From Candidatus Zhuqueibacterota bacterium (GTDB taxonomy: Bacteria; Zhuqueibacterota; Zhuqueibacteria; Residuimicrobiales; Residuimicrobiaceae): DNA of 64,000 nucleotides. How positions within the stretch are numbered: position 1 is the first letter of the stretch; each line of letters starts with the position of its first letter. Position numbers and translations under genes: made by a program. The notes beneath the pieces are model-generated. The model was not told the origin of the DNA and did no database searches. It saw only the letters and a list, made by a program, of their open reading frames with translations. Below are positions 1 through 9,063 of the stretch, piece by piece. The stretch is taken from contig CAUJEL010000046.1 in NCBI GenBank assembly GCA_963169875.1, positions 25,463 to 89,462 on the forward strand. Reading direction: 5' to 3'.

Positions 1-117
1 GTGAAAGGCGGGCATTAAGTTATTTGACTCGTTGATGGTTCGGTGAACATGTGCAAGTTGTGTCTCCAAGAATAAAGCAATATAGCTTTGAATAAGCTTA
101 AAATCAAGGAAAAAGTC

Positions 118-151
118 AAAAAAAACGCCTTCCCCTAAAACTGGAAGGCGT
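118..151 (-). terminator. Rho-independent terminator of the GH2-like gene
   Basis: A perfect 9-bp stem (ACGCCTTCC / GGAAGGCGT) with a 9-nt loop is followed on the minus strand by a run of about eight T. It lies 28 bp past the stop of the minus-strand gene ending at 179. Bases 1-117 hold nothing I can recognise. Confidence 0.8.
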
Positions 152-178
152 ATAAAAATCATCGTATTTTTCGCTGCT

Positions 179-1231
179 TCACTCCCAATCCCCATCGAAC
201 AGCTTCTCGAGAAACTCCCCGAAGGAGTGGACGCGATCCTGGTTCCTTGCGTATTTCATCCAGGCTGAACGGGTGGTTATGCCGATGGATCCTTCATAGA
301 TGCCGCCATCGCGCCAGACATCTTTCACCCGAACGGCGATGACATTTTCACCGTTCCAGCGCACCAGATCACGAGGAATGGTGTAAAACCGCTCCATCTG
401 GTACCAATTCGAATGAGCTGCATCTCCCTGCTCAAAATTCATATCTCCAGTATAGCCAATACGCTCGCCGTTGAGATAAACCTCATCGACATCGTCAATC
501 CGCCCCAGGGACAGGATGAGACGCTCATCTTCCAGATCGCGCCCAATCACTACTTTTTTCCGGTACCAGGCAAATCCATCATACTCGGCAAAGCCTTGAT
601 AGTCCCAACGCATGGGCACGATCAGCTCCTGCCAGTCGCTGTCATCGGCATCCCGGTCGCGCCAGGCCAGGTCATCTCCGGTGCGGAATTTCCAGGTGCC
701 GCTGAGATTGACGTGCATGGCCAGCGCTTTGCGCTCACTCTGAATACTCACGCCGCTGCCGACAATGCCACCTTCGAGTTCACTGTCATAAACCTGAATG
801 GCGATGACATTTACGCCGCCATAATGCAGCAGCTCGGGAGGAAGATAATACGTACGCTGCGCCGAATAAGCCGTGAAGTATTTCGGTGGCATGCCGCCGG
901 TTCCATTCAGCAGTTTGCCATTAAGATAAACCCGGTCGCAATCATCGATACGGCCGAGATGCAGAAAGAGAGTCTTCTCTTTCAGATCACGGGGCAGATC
1001 AAACTTTTTGCGGTACCAGGCAAATCCATCATAACCCGGAAAACCCTGATCTTCCCAGCGGCCGGGCACGCGAATGCTTTCCCAATGGCTGTCATCATAC
1101 TCCGCTTGACTGTATTGCGGCCTGTCGCCAATTTCAAATTTCCACTTGCCGCGCAGATCGACCTCGTTTATGCCCGCCAGACACAAAGCCGGCAGCAACA
1201 CGATCCATATCCAGATATTTTTTCCATTCAT
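179..1231 (-). CDS. Secreted protein with two tandem GH2-type sugar-binding (jelly-roll) domains
   Basis: The protein has 350 aa from the chosen ATG, which is preceded by AGGAGG at 8 nt; the track's upstream ATG lacks such a site. Residues 1-20 form a Sec signal peptide (WIWIVLLPALCLAG). Two homologous domains follow, about residues 24-165 and 175-320. Both contain the same landmarks: a GKWKF/GTWKF strand, DGFAWYRKK, LGRIDD and VYLNG. This pattern is that of the N-terminal sugar-binding beta-sandwich of glycoside hydrolase family 2. No immunoglobulin-like or catalytic TIM-barrel domain follows, so hydrolase activity is not expected. I infer a periplasmic or surface carbohydrate-binding role. 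It stands alone, with its own terminator. Confidence 0.75.
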   Translation of the reverse strand: MNGKNIWIWIVLLPALCLAGINEVDLRGKWKFEIGDRPQYSQAEYDDSHWESIRVPGRWEDQGFPGYDGFAWYRKKFDLPRDLKEKTLFLHLGRIDDCDRVYLNGKLLNGTGGMPPKYFTAYSAQRTYYLPPELLHYGGVNVIAIQVYDSELEGGIVGSGVSIQSERKALAMHVNLSGTWKFRTGDDLAWRDRDADDSDWQELIVPMRWDYQGFAEYDGFAWYRKKVVIGRDLEDERLILSLGRIDDVDEVYLNGERIGYTGDMNFEQGDAAHSNWYQMERFYTIPRDLVRWNGENVIAVRVKDVWRDGGIYEGSIGITTRSAWMKYARNQDRVHSFGEFLEKLFDGDWE

Positions 1232-1256
1232 GATGAGTTCCTCCTCTTGACATCTC

Positions 1257-1288
1257 AATATACGCCCGGGAAAAATAAAAGGTGTCAA
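1257..1288 (-). promoter_or_regulatory. Possible promoter of the GH2-like gene
   Basis: On the minus strand a perfect TTGACA (1288-1283) is followed after 20 nt by TATATT (1262-1257), about 25 bp before the start codon. The spacing is longer than the usual 17 bp and promoters of this phylum are poorly known, so this is only a candidate. Confidence 0.3.
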
Positions 1289-1513
1289 GACGGCGTAAAG
1301 AGATGTAAAAAATTGTCATGCAGCTGAAGAATGTACCGCCAGAAACACAGAGATACACCAGGTCATTAAATCATGACTTGCCCTGGTCTCGAATCGTGCT
1401 CTCGGAAAAAGTCCGAATCAAGCACGCTTCTACAATCTCAGGCAATCCAGATCAGCGATTTTTGCGCACGCGGCGATTTATGAATTGAACAATACAAGCA
1501 AGGGGAGTTTGCT

Positions 1514-4045
1514 TCAACGGCGGGAGAAGAAGGCTTCCAGTTCTGCAAAAACCTGTTCCTTGTTGCCGATGACGACGCGGCAGGGCGGCAGGGAATTCAT
1601 GAAGCGTTTGCCATAATTCTTGCGGACGACGCGGTTGTCGAATATGATGACAGAACCGCGGTCGGTTTTGCGGCGGATGAGTCGTCCGAAGCCCTGTTTG
1701 AACTTGAGCACCGCCAGCGGCACGGCGTATTCCATGAAGGCATTGCCGCCGCCGCGCTCGATAGCCTCGTAGCGCGCCTGGATGATCGGTTCATCCGGGA
1801 CTTTGAATGGCAGCTTGCTGATGATGACATTTTCGAGCGCCTCCCCTTCCACATCCACGCCCTCCCAGAAGGAATCGGTACCGAAAAGCACGGAGGATTT
1901 GTCGTGGCGAAAACGGTTCAGCAGCTGGTCGCGGTTTTCTTCCCCCTGTTTTAGCGGGGTGATGCCGAGCATTTTCAGCGACTCCGCCAGTTGCCGGTAG
2001 ATAATATTAAGCAGCCCATAGGAAGTGAAAAGGATGAAAGCGCGGCCCTGGGAGATGGACACGGCGCGGTAAATCATCTTCGCCAGTTCATCTGCGAAGT
2101 TCCGGGCACCGGGATCGGGAATATCCATGGGCACACAAAGGACGGCCTGTTTTTGATAATCAAAGGGCGCCGGCAGCAGCAGCGCGGTGCGCCTGGTTTC
2201 CTCTTCGCGATTCAGGCCGATGCGCTGACCGAGGAAATCGAAGCTGCCCTCAACGGCCAGTGTGGCGGAGGTCATCACCACGGTGCCGAACATATCGTAC
2301 ACCGCCTGTTTCATCATGGGGCTGATGTCTAGCGGTGAGGACTGAAAGCGTACAATATTGCGGCTGCGGTATCCGGGGCGCACTTCGATCCAGCGGATAT
2401 TTTCTTCATCCTGTTTAAACACGACTTCTTCGATCACCGCGGCGGCTTCATCGAGCCGGTCCGCGGCAGCCTTGATTTCGATAACCACCGAAGCCCAGTC
2501 CTCCCTGGCCTGTTCCTGGGCACGATTGAGCAGCCCGGTCAATTGTCCCAGGTTGCCGGCCAGTTCGTGCAAACTGTCCGTGTACTCTTTGATGAGCCGG
2601 CTCAATCCCGAGTCCACCAGCAGAGCCTGGACCACCTCCGGCAGCAGCCGCAGTTTGATCTCGGTATTCTGGCTCTCCTGAGCAAAAGCCTTGACCGCCT
2701 CGTAGATATGATCCATGAGCACATGGGTTGACTCGTGCAAAGCGATCACTTCGGGCACCAGACGTGTGCTGATGGTGCTATCAATTTTTTGACACATCTC
2801 CGTATCGACGGTGCCGCGCACGCGGTTGAGTTTATTCAGGGCGGTGTGTAAATGGCCCTTGAACACCTGTTTGTGTTCGCGATGCAGGCGGCTTAGCATG
2901 CGCATGATACCGGCGCGGGTGATACGGTCGCCAAAATAGTTGGTCGCCACATCCTCGATATGATGCGCTTCATCGAAAATGATGCGCTCATAGGGTGGCA
3001 GGACCGCCGCTTCGCTCATCGAACCGATCTGGTAGCGAATGGAAAGATCGGCGAAAAGGAGATGATGATTCACCACCAGCAGATGCGCCCGGGCCGCGAA
3101 CCGCCGCGCCCTGTTGACAAAACAGTCCCGGAAATGGGGACAGCGGCTGCGGGTGCAGGTATCACCTTCGGCGGCGATTTTTTCCCAGACGATGTCGCGC
3201 GGCAGCATGCCCAGATCCGACTTGGAGCCATCCTGGGATGTTTCCGCCCAGGCGAGCAGCTGCAGCAGCTCGGCCTTGTCCTCTTCATCGCTGTGGAGAT
3301 CAAGTTCGCCCCTGATCTCATGCACCTTGCGCAGGCAGACATAATTGCTGCGGCCTTTTACCAAAACCGCGGTGAAAGCATCGGGAAGCACTTTTTGCAA
3401 AAAAGGGATGTCTTTTTTGATCAACTGTTCCTGCAGATTGATGGTATTGGTGGAGACCACCACCCGTTCCTTATTCTGCAGCGCCCAGCGGATGGCGGGG
3501 AGCAGATAGGCGAGGGTTTTGCCGGTCCCGGTGCCCGCCTCGATGACCGCGATTTTATCCTCATTGAACGCCCCGGCTACGGAACGGATCATCTCCTCCT
3601 GCTGCGGACGGGATTCATACCCGGAGAGTTTTTTGGAAACCGGTCCGCCGGGATGGATGATTTGCACCAGGTTATCAGCTTCGAGCGGGACCTTTTCATG
3701 CTTGGCAAAAGGCTCGACCACGACATAAATATCATCCACCTCATTGTTGACGATATAAAAACCAACCCGGAAGGGGTCGAGGGCCATGGCGATGGCGAGA
3801 TCGGCTTCGGAGGGGGTGAGATGGCCGGAAGGGTGATTGTGAATGACGACATCGGCCTCGGCCGCCAGATTCATGATGGCGGGCACAGCCGTGCGATGGC
3901 CGCGCGCCGCCACAGAAGCCTGGTGGCAGACGAGATCCTCTTCGGTATATCCGACGAAAAAGACTTCGTTGCCGTGGGCCTCATCAATGGCCTGACGGAT
4001 AACGTCGATGACATCGGTGGAGAGATATTTTTCGATGTGGGACAA
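1514..4045 (-). CDS. dinG: DinG/XPD-family DNA helicase with N-terminal RadC/JAB domain
   Basis: The protein has 843 aa if translation starts at the TTG at 4045, which follows an AGGA motif. The longer ORF start at 4291 runs through an intergenic repeat island and is probably wrong. Residues 1-120 resemble the RadC/JAB (MPN+) fold and carry the metal-binding motif HNHPSG-x4-SEAD near residue 69. From about residue 140 a superfamily 2 helicase follows: Walker A AGTGTGKT (about 170-177), a DEAH box (IFDEAHHIED), and motif VI QGFGRLIRR. Four cysteines (YVCLRK, DTCTRSRC, RDC) fit the XPD/DinG iron-sulfur cluster. DinG enzymes unwind DNA 5'-3' in repair and at R-loops. The JAB domain sits where Firmicute DinG has an exonuclease; its role here is unknown. 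Confidence 0.88.
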   Translation of the reverse strand: MSHIEKYLSTDVIDVIRQAIDEAHGNEVFFVGYTEEDLVCHQASVAARGHRTAVPAIMNLAAEADVVIHNHPSGHLTPSEADLAIAMALDPFRVGFYIVNNEVDDIYVVVEPFAKHEKVPLEADNLVQIIHPGGPVSKKLSGYESRPQQEEMIRSVAGAFNEDKIAVIEAGTGTGKTLAYLLPAIRWALQNKERVVVSTNTINLQEQLIKKDIPFLQKVLPDAFTAVLVKGRSNYVCLRKVHEIRGELDLHSDEEDKAELLQLLAWAETSQDGSKSDLGMLPRDIVWEKIAAEGDTCTRSRCPHFRDCFVNRARRFAARAHLLVVNHHLLFADLSIRYQIGSMSEAAVLPPYERIIFDEAHHIEDVATNYFGDRITRAGIMRMLSRLHREHKQVFKGHLHTALNKLNRVRGTVDTEMCQKIDSTISTRLVPEVIALHESTHVLMDHIYEAVKAFAQESQNTEIKLRLLPEVVQALLVDSGLSRLIKEYTDSLHELAGNLGQLTGLLNRAQEQAREDWASVVIEIKAAADRLDEAAAVIEEVVFKQDEENIRWIEVRPGYRSRNIVRFQSSPLDISPMMKQAVYDMFGTVVMTSATLAVEGSFDFLGQRIGLNREEETRRTALLLPAPFDYQKQAVLCVPMDIPDPGARNFADELAKMIYRAVSISQGRAFILFTSYGLLNIIYRQLAESLKMLGITPLKQGEENRDQLLNRFRHDKSSVLFGTDSFWEGVDVEGEALENVIISKLPFKVPDEPIIQARYEAIERGGGNAFMEYAVPLAVLKFKQGFGRLIRRKTDRGSVIIFDNRVVRKNYGKRFMNSLPPCRVVIGNKEQVFAELEAFFSRR

Positions 4046-4117
4046 TATTTTTCCTAATCCGACAAATCTTTTTGCATGGCCTACGGCTGTTCCACACCTG
4101 CTTTGGGATGTTCGATC

Positions 4118-4292
4118 GCGCTCTGGAGAGCGCCCCTGTAAATGCGTTTCCAATGCTCCTGCAGGAGGCCTCTCCTGAGGCCGACCTCTGTGTCTCCGTG
4201 CCTCGTGGTGAAAAAGATTAACCACAGGGACACAGAGGCACAGAGAAAAAAGATGTTCCAAGTTGGGGCCCATCTGCGAGATAGAGCCCAAC
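4118..4292. repeat. Composite intergenic repeat island 1
   Basis: Three modules are stacked. The first is the palindrome GCGCTCT-GG-AGAGCGC (4118-4133). The second is a roughly 60-bp inverted repeat (4185-4245) whose arms read CCTCTGTGTCTCCGTG and ACCACAGGGACACAGAGG. The third is a GTTGGGGC...GAGCCCAAC hairpin (4262-4292). The same modules recur near 41.7 kb and 56.3 kb. The CACAGAG-type repeat resembles a repetitive intergenic sequence seen in many environmental bacterial genomes. Confidence 0.75.
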
Positions 4293-4300
4293 GGCGTTGT

Positions 4301-5146
4301 CTAGAGTCCCATCTCCGAAAACGTATCGCCCTGTTTCAGGTCGCCGGTTTGGAATCCCTTTTTAAACCAATACTGCCGCTGCTTCGAAGAACCATGGGTG
4401 AAGGCATCCGGGACGACATAACCTTGCGTGCGTTTCTGGATGCGATCATCACCGACAGCGCTGGCTGCATTCAAGGCCTCTTCCAGATCTCCGGACTCTA
4501 AAATATTGTGCATCCTCTCTGCATAGTGGGCCCATACACCCGCGAGAAAATCCGCCTGCAACTCCAGCGCCACGCTGTACTGATTATACTCCGCTTCGCT
4601 GATGCGTCCGCGCATGGCATCGATCTGATCGGTGATGCCCATCAAATTCTGGACATGGTGCCCGATCTCGTGCGAAATGACATAGGCAATGGCAAAATCA
4701 CCCGGCGCTTGAAAATCGTGTTTCAGTTCCTCAAAGAAAGACAGGTCAATGTAAACTTTTTGATCCGGCGGACAATAAAAAGGTCCCGTGGCGGCGCTGC
4801 CGTAGCCGCACGCGGATTGGATGGCATCGGTGTAGAGCACCAGCTTGGGTTCCTGATAGGTCTGGCCGCTCTGTTGAAAAATCGTATTCCAGACATCTTC
4901 GGTTTCGGCCAGAACAACGCCGACGAACTGCGCCATCTGGTTTTCTTCGGTGCTTCGCGGCTGCGTCTGTACCGTCGCGGTATTGGATTCGGGCATATTC
5001 TGCAGCAGCTGTTGGGGATCCCCACCGAGAAGCCAGACCAGCAAAACAATGATCAGCGTGCCGATGCCGCCACCGACCATTCGGCGCGACGTGGTGCCGC
5101 GCACATCTTCAACATTATCGCTTTGACGCCGTCCCATCCAACGCAT
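4301..5146 (-). CDS. ypfJ: Neutral zinc metallopeptidase, YpfJ-like, membrane anchored
   Basis: The protein has 281 aa starting at MRWMGRRQSDN, with GAGGAGG 7 nt upstream; this start matches the family's usual N-terminus. A single membrane segment follows at about residues 25-43 (GIGTLIIVLLVWLLGG). The rest is extracytoplasmic and contains the zinc-binding HExxH motif (ISHEIGHHVQN) of the Zn_peptidase family (PF04228). Near the C-terminus TQGYVVPDAFTHGSS is also typical of this family. The substrate is unknown in this family. The gene is separate from its neighbours and ends next to repeat island 1. Confidence 0.88.
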   Translation of the reverse strand: MRWMGRRQSDNVEDVRGTTSRRMVGGGIGTLIIVLLVWLLGGDPQQLLQNMPESNTATVQTQPRSTEENQMAQFVGVVLAETEDVWNTIFQQSGQTYQEPKLVLYTDAIQSACGYGSAATGPFYCPPDQKVYIDLSFFEELKHDFQAPGDFAIAYVISHEIGHHVQNLMGITDQIDAMRGRISEAEYNQYSVALELQADFLAGVWAHYAERMHNILESGDLEEALNAASAVGDDRIQKRTQGYVVPDAFTHGSSKQRQYWFKKGFQTGDLKQGDTFSEMGL

Positions 5147-5431
5147 GATAAATCCTCCTCGAAAGAGAAATTCCGCCGGCATTATTCCAGACAGAAAAGT
5201 GCATTCACATTGGAAATAAAACCGGTTGTTCGACCATCAAAGACTCCCCCTGGAAAATCTGATAATGGATTTGCATCCATGGCAAGCGCATATCCCGGGT
5301 GAGCTTGAAATATTGACCACGCAGAAATATAGCCTTTTGAAATTCATGATTCAAGAAAAAAATCATAGGGTTTTTTCACGATTATCCGTAATAGTATATG
5401 AGCATGAATTCTACAAAAAAGTGGTGTGCCT

Positions 5432-6400
5432 ATGCATAAAAGCTACAAAATAATCGCCAAAAGACTTGCAGGCGAAATCAGCGAAGATGATCCCGAATTT
5501 TTGCAGTGGCGGCAGCGTGCTGATGAAAATGGAAACTGGTATCAATCCATCGAAAAAAGATGGGATGAATTCGCGGCTGTCACTTCCACAGATCAACCGG
5601 ATTTAGCCAGGGGTTGGCAAAAACTAACACAGGAATTAAAGCCGCTGGCCCAGAACCGGACAAAACCCGTGCGGCGTTTTCAACTCGCACCCGCTTTCTC
5701 CGTGGCGTTCGCTCTGACCGCTCTGGTACTCTTTTTCTTGGTCTGGCATTCCACGCAACCCGAGATGCAATGGCTTGAAATGACCACAGCCAATGCGGAA
5801 AAGCGGATCGTTGTTCTGGCAGATGGATCCAAAGTTACGCTGAACAGCGCATCGCGCTTGCACTATCCCAGCACATTCAAATCCGGAGAGCGCGCCTGCC
5901 GCCTCGAGGGTGAAGCTTTTTTTGAAATTATACAAAATGCGCACCACCCCTTTGTGGTGCAGACAGATAATTCTCGCATCACCGTACTCGGCACGAGCTA
6001 CAACGTCTGCAACAGGGATGGCAAGACGCGCGTGATCGTGCTTGATGGACGCGTAAGATTACAGATGCTTGTTTCCGACAAAGCAGTAATACTGAATGCT
6101 GGACAAACCTCTACGGTGGTCGGCCAGAACCCGCCGACACCCGTTCAAACGAGTACTTCCCTTGCAGAATTGGCCTGGCTGCAGAATCGGCTTTATTTTG
6201 AAAAGACCTCCCTCAATGAGGTGGTCGCGGAACTGGAACGCTTTTATGACATTTCAATACATATAGAAAATCAGCGTTTTGCATCCATGACCTTGACGGG
6301 TGAATTTACCGACCTGTCTGCTGATTCCGCCATTGCATCCATTTGCCTGACCCTGGAAATTCATTATCGCAAAGAACTGGACATCTATTATCTATTTTAG
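5432..6400 (+). CDS. fecR: FecR-family anti-sigma factor / signal transducer
   Basis: The protein has 322 aa. A GTG lies six bases upstream of the chosen ATG; neither has a strong ribosome-binding site. Residues 1-75 are cytoplasmic and helical, as in the sigma-interacting N-terminus of FecR proteins. A membrane segment lies at about 80-103 (FSVAFALTALVLFFLVWHS). The periplasmic FecR domain covers about 110-210 (VVLADGSKVTLNSASRL, LEGEAFFEI). A C-terminal DUF4974/STN-like domain begins near LYFEKTSLNEVVAELERFYD. Such proteins relay receptor occupancy to an ECF sigma factor. The stop is 3 nt before the receptor gene, so the two are co-transcribed; the cognate sigma factor is probably the gene at 9865. 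Confidence 0.88.
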   Translation: MHKSYKIIAKRLAGEISEDDPEFLQWRQRADENGNWYQSIEKRWDEFAAVTSTDQPDLARGWQKLTQELKPLAQNRTKPVRRFQLAPAFSVAFALTALVLFFLVWHSTQPEMQWLEMTTANAEKRIVVLADGSKVTLNSASRLHYPSTFKSGERACRLEGEAFFEIIQNAHHPFVVQTDNSRITVLGTSYNVCNRDGKTRVIVLDGRVRLQMLVSDKAVILNAGQTSTVVGQNPPTPVQTSTSLAELAWLQNRLYFEKTSLNEVVAELERFYDISIHIENQRFASMTLTGEFTDLSADSAIASICLTLEIHYRKELDIYYLF

Positions 6401-6403
6401 AAA

Positions 6404-9055
6404 ATGCCCATGAACCGACTCCTCTCATACTATTTCCTGGTGGTTCTCGTACTGGCCGCGTGCATCGGGATCAGTCCCGGCCAGGGGAAAAATTCCCAGA
6501 TGGCATTGCGGGAACTATTGCGCCAATTCAGCAAGAAAACCGGCACGCGGCTGATCTACAACGATGCCCTGGTCGAAGGTAAGATGGCTGACGCCGCCCT
6601 TGCCGAGATCGGAAACGACAGCTCGATCGCCGCCATCCTGGAACAGAATGGCGTTCGCTGGAAAAAACTGCCGAACGGCCCGATGATCCTTTACAGCCAA
6701 CAGGAGCGCAATATCACCGGAATGATCATCGACAAAGAGCAAAACGCCGGCGTGCCCTATGCGAATATCCGTCTGAAAGGAACTCACGCCGGCACCACTT
6801 CAGACGAAAATGGCTTCTTTCATATCATGGTGCAGCCGGTTCACCTGTGCACACTGCTGGTGGCCCATATCGGCTATCAAAGCTATGAAATGCCGTTGCT
6901 CCTGTCCAGCAAACAGGAAAAAGTGCTGGTTCCCCTGCAGCAACGGCAGCTGCCCGTACCGGGTATGACCATTACAGCGAATTCAGAGCCGGATGGGATA
7001 TTTTCACGTGATGGCAACTATGTTCTCAGCCCTGCAAAAATCGCAGCAATACCCGGCGAATCGCCCAAAGATATCCTGCAGGCCGTCCAATCGCTGCCCG
7101 GCATGACCTCCTTCGACACCGGCTTGTCGGTTCATGGCAACTGGCCGGGCCAGAACAGAATCCTGTTCAATGGCATTCCGATCCTGGCCCCCTATCATCT
7201 CTTTGGATTTATATCCGCCGTGGATCCGCAGACCATCGATGAAGTGACCGTCTACCGCGGCCGTGGTCCTTTTGAACTGGGAGATTTCTCCGGGGGCATT
7301 ATTTTATTAAAAAGCTTGACCCATCATCCGAAGCGACCACAAATGACGGTTGGCATCAACTCTTTGTACAGCCATGCAATGTGCAAAATTCCAGTCGCGA
7401 AAACCAGCGCCTTGCTGCTTTCCTTTCGCGATAGCCATCTGCAAAAAAATTTACCACTCTACCGACAAATCTTTAGATATCAAACCGGGTATGACCTTTC
7501 CGTACCTGTCGAGCAATATGGCCGAACCACCCAACCTCATTCAATTATGATGGATGGCAGCATGGTTCTGAAGTGGAATGCCACAAAAAAACATGCCTTT
7601 GAGGGCAGCGTTCTGTGGCATCAGAATCGTTATTGGCAGGCTGATATTTCAGGAGAACCCCTGACCGATGATTACCAGGGCGAGAATAATTCAGTTTGGA
7701 CGGGTTTAACGTGGGGTTTCAAGTACCGGCAGATCTGGAACGCCAAATGGCTATCCACGCTCACCGTGTATCAAGCCGGCAACCGCTCTGATTTTGCCGA
7801 TTATGCGACTGCTTATCGTATGACGTTCATCGACCGGAATGTTAAATGGGATCACACCTATCAATATTCAGAAAGACAAACCTTCCTGCTTGGTCTCGGA
7901 TTTGCGCAAAAAAATCTCAGCAAACAATACGCCTGGTGGCAAGAGCCCTATGTAATTTATCCACCCGAACGAGGCCGGCAGTGGTACCTGAGCGCACAAC
8001 ACCAGTTGCAGGTTGCATCACATTTCCACATCGAATCCGGGCTTCATGCCACACAATATGTCTTTAAAACCGAAGAACCTGTGCTTCTTATGAAACCGCC
8101 CTATCAGAAAACCTGTTATGAACCGTCTTTACGACTCATTTATAAAATAAATGAATCCTGGAGTACGGACCTGGATTTATATCAATCTTATCAATTTGCC
8201 TATAGCATCGATTATCCGCCGTCGCAGCGGGAAGTCCGTTTCGAATACCGTGTCGGGAAGGCGCTGCCGGACTGGCAATTGGCTGAGAAACTGCATCAAC
8301 CTGTTCGCACCCGACATGCCCAGGTAAGTGCGTATTTTTCCAATAACGTTTTTGACTGCAGTGTTGCAGCATATGCACAGCATACCTTAAATTATGATAT
8401 GGGAACCATGGTCGGGCTGCAAAATCTTGATATCTCTTCACCCTACCAGGTGGTCAATTCACATCAATCCAGCATGGGCGTTGATTGTTTCCTTGAAAAA
8501 AGATCAGAAACAGTGACAGGCTGGTTGTCATACACGTTGGGACGTGTGCGTGAACACGGAAATCTGCTGCCAAATGAAAACTATGCCGAACTCGGCTCCA
8601 CCTCTATCAGTTCACTTTTCACAGAGGATCACGCATCCCCGCTGGATATACGCCATGCTGTAAACCTTGGCCTTCAGGCAAGCATCAAGAACTGGAACCT
8701 GTCAGCCGTGTGGAAATACCATAGTGGACAACCCTATAACAAACCCGTTGGTTTTTTTCAATTGAAGGACTTGGAGAATAATATAGGATACTATTTTGAT
8801 TTTTATGGGATCAACAGGTTCCGGCTGCCGCACTATCAAGCCATAAATATCTCGCTGACCAAGTCTTACTTTTCAGCATCCCGAAACAGATCCCTTGAAT
8901 TGGGAATCACCGTGACCAATCTGCTGGGCCATAAAAATGTCCTGTATCGAACCTATCATCTGGAAAAGAACAGCCAGGATCAACCGTTTATCCGTACCAG
9001 TGAAGTCCTGACGCCGCGCTTCCAACCCAATCTCTTTCTGGCACTGACTTTATAA
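6404..9055 (+). CDS. TonB-dependent receptor with STN signalling domain (FecA-like)
   Basis: The protein has 883 aa with an N-terminal signal peptide (residues 1-27). An STN domain at about 30-98 (LLRQFSKKTGTRLIYND) can contact FecR in the periplasm. A carboxypeptidase-regulatory-like beta-sandwich follows at about 105-185 (GVPYANIRLKGTHAGTTSDENG). The plug begins near 190 and includes DILQAVQSLPGM and YRGRGPFELGDFSGG. The remaining ~600 residues form the outer-membrane barrel. The architecture is that of a transducing receptor; the ligand cannot be told from sequence. It lies between fecR and a DUF4249-like lipoprotein with gaps under 10 bp, indicating an operon. Confidence 0.88.
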   Translation: MPMNRLLSYYFLVVLVLAACIGISPGQGKNSQMALRELLRQFSKKTGTRLIYNDALVEGKMADAALAEIGNDSSIAAILEQNGVRWKKLPNGPMILYSQQERNITGMIIDKEQNAGVPYANIRLKGTHAGTTSDENGFFHIMVQPVHLCTLLVAHIGYQSYEMPLLLSSKQEKVLVPLQQRQLPVPGMTITANSEPDGIFSRDGNYVLSPAKIAAIPGESPKDILQAVQSLPGMTSFDTGLSVHGNWPGQNRILFNGIPILAPYHLFGFISAVDPQTIDEVTVYRGRGPFELGDFSGGIILLKSLTHHPKRPQMTVGINSLYSHAMCKIPVAKTSALLLSFRDSHLQKNLPLYRQIFRYQTGYDLSVPVEQYGRTTQPHSIMMDGSMVLKWNATKKHAFEGSVLWHQNRYWQADISGEPLTDDYQGENNSVWTGLTWGFKYRQIWNAKWLSTLTVYQAGNRSDFADYATAYRMTFIDRNVKWDHTYQYSERQTFLLGLGFAQKNLSKQYAWWQEPYVIYPPERGRQWYLSAQHQLQVASHFHIESGLHATQYVFKTEEPVLLMKPPYQKTCYEPSLRLIYKINESWSTDLDLYQSYQFAYSIDYPPSQREVRFEYRVGKALPDWQLAEKLHQPVRTRHAQVSAYFSNNVFDCSVAAYAQHTLNYDMGTMVGLQNLDISSPYQVVNSHQSSMGVDCFLEKRSETVTGWLSYTLGRVREHGNLLPNENYAELGSTSISSLFTEDHASPLDIRHAVNLGLQASIKNWNLSAVWKYHSGQPYNKPVGFFQLKDLENNIGYYFDFYGINRFRLPHYQAINISLTKSYFSASRNRSLELGITVTNLLGHKNVLYRTYHLEKNSQDQPFIRTSEVLTPRFQPNLFLALTL

Positions 9056-9063
9056 GGGCAACC

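Noticed and set aside
413-1327. 304-aa plus-strand ORF over the GH2-like gene
   Set aside because: The minus strand has signal peptide, ribosome-binding site, domain duplication and terminator; the plus ORF has none.
1134-1358. 74-aa minus-strand ORF at the start of the GH2-like gene
   Set aside because: It overlaps the signal peptide region in another frame and has no site or motif.
2960-4057. 365-aa plus-strand ORF over the DinG helicase
   Set aside because: It is antisense to conserved helicase motifs and lacks recognisable features.
4046-4291. 82-codon N-terminal extension of the DinG ORF
   Set aside because: It reads through the CACAGAG repeat and palindromes (peptides such as FSLCLCVPVVNL and RRHRGR are the translated repeat), and the RadC/JAB similarity begins at the TTG at 4045.
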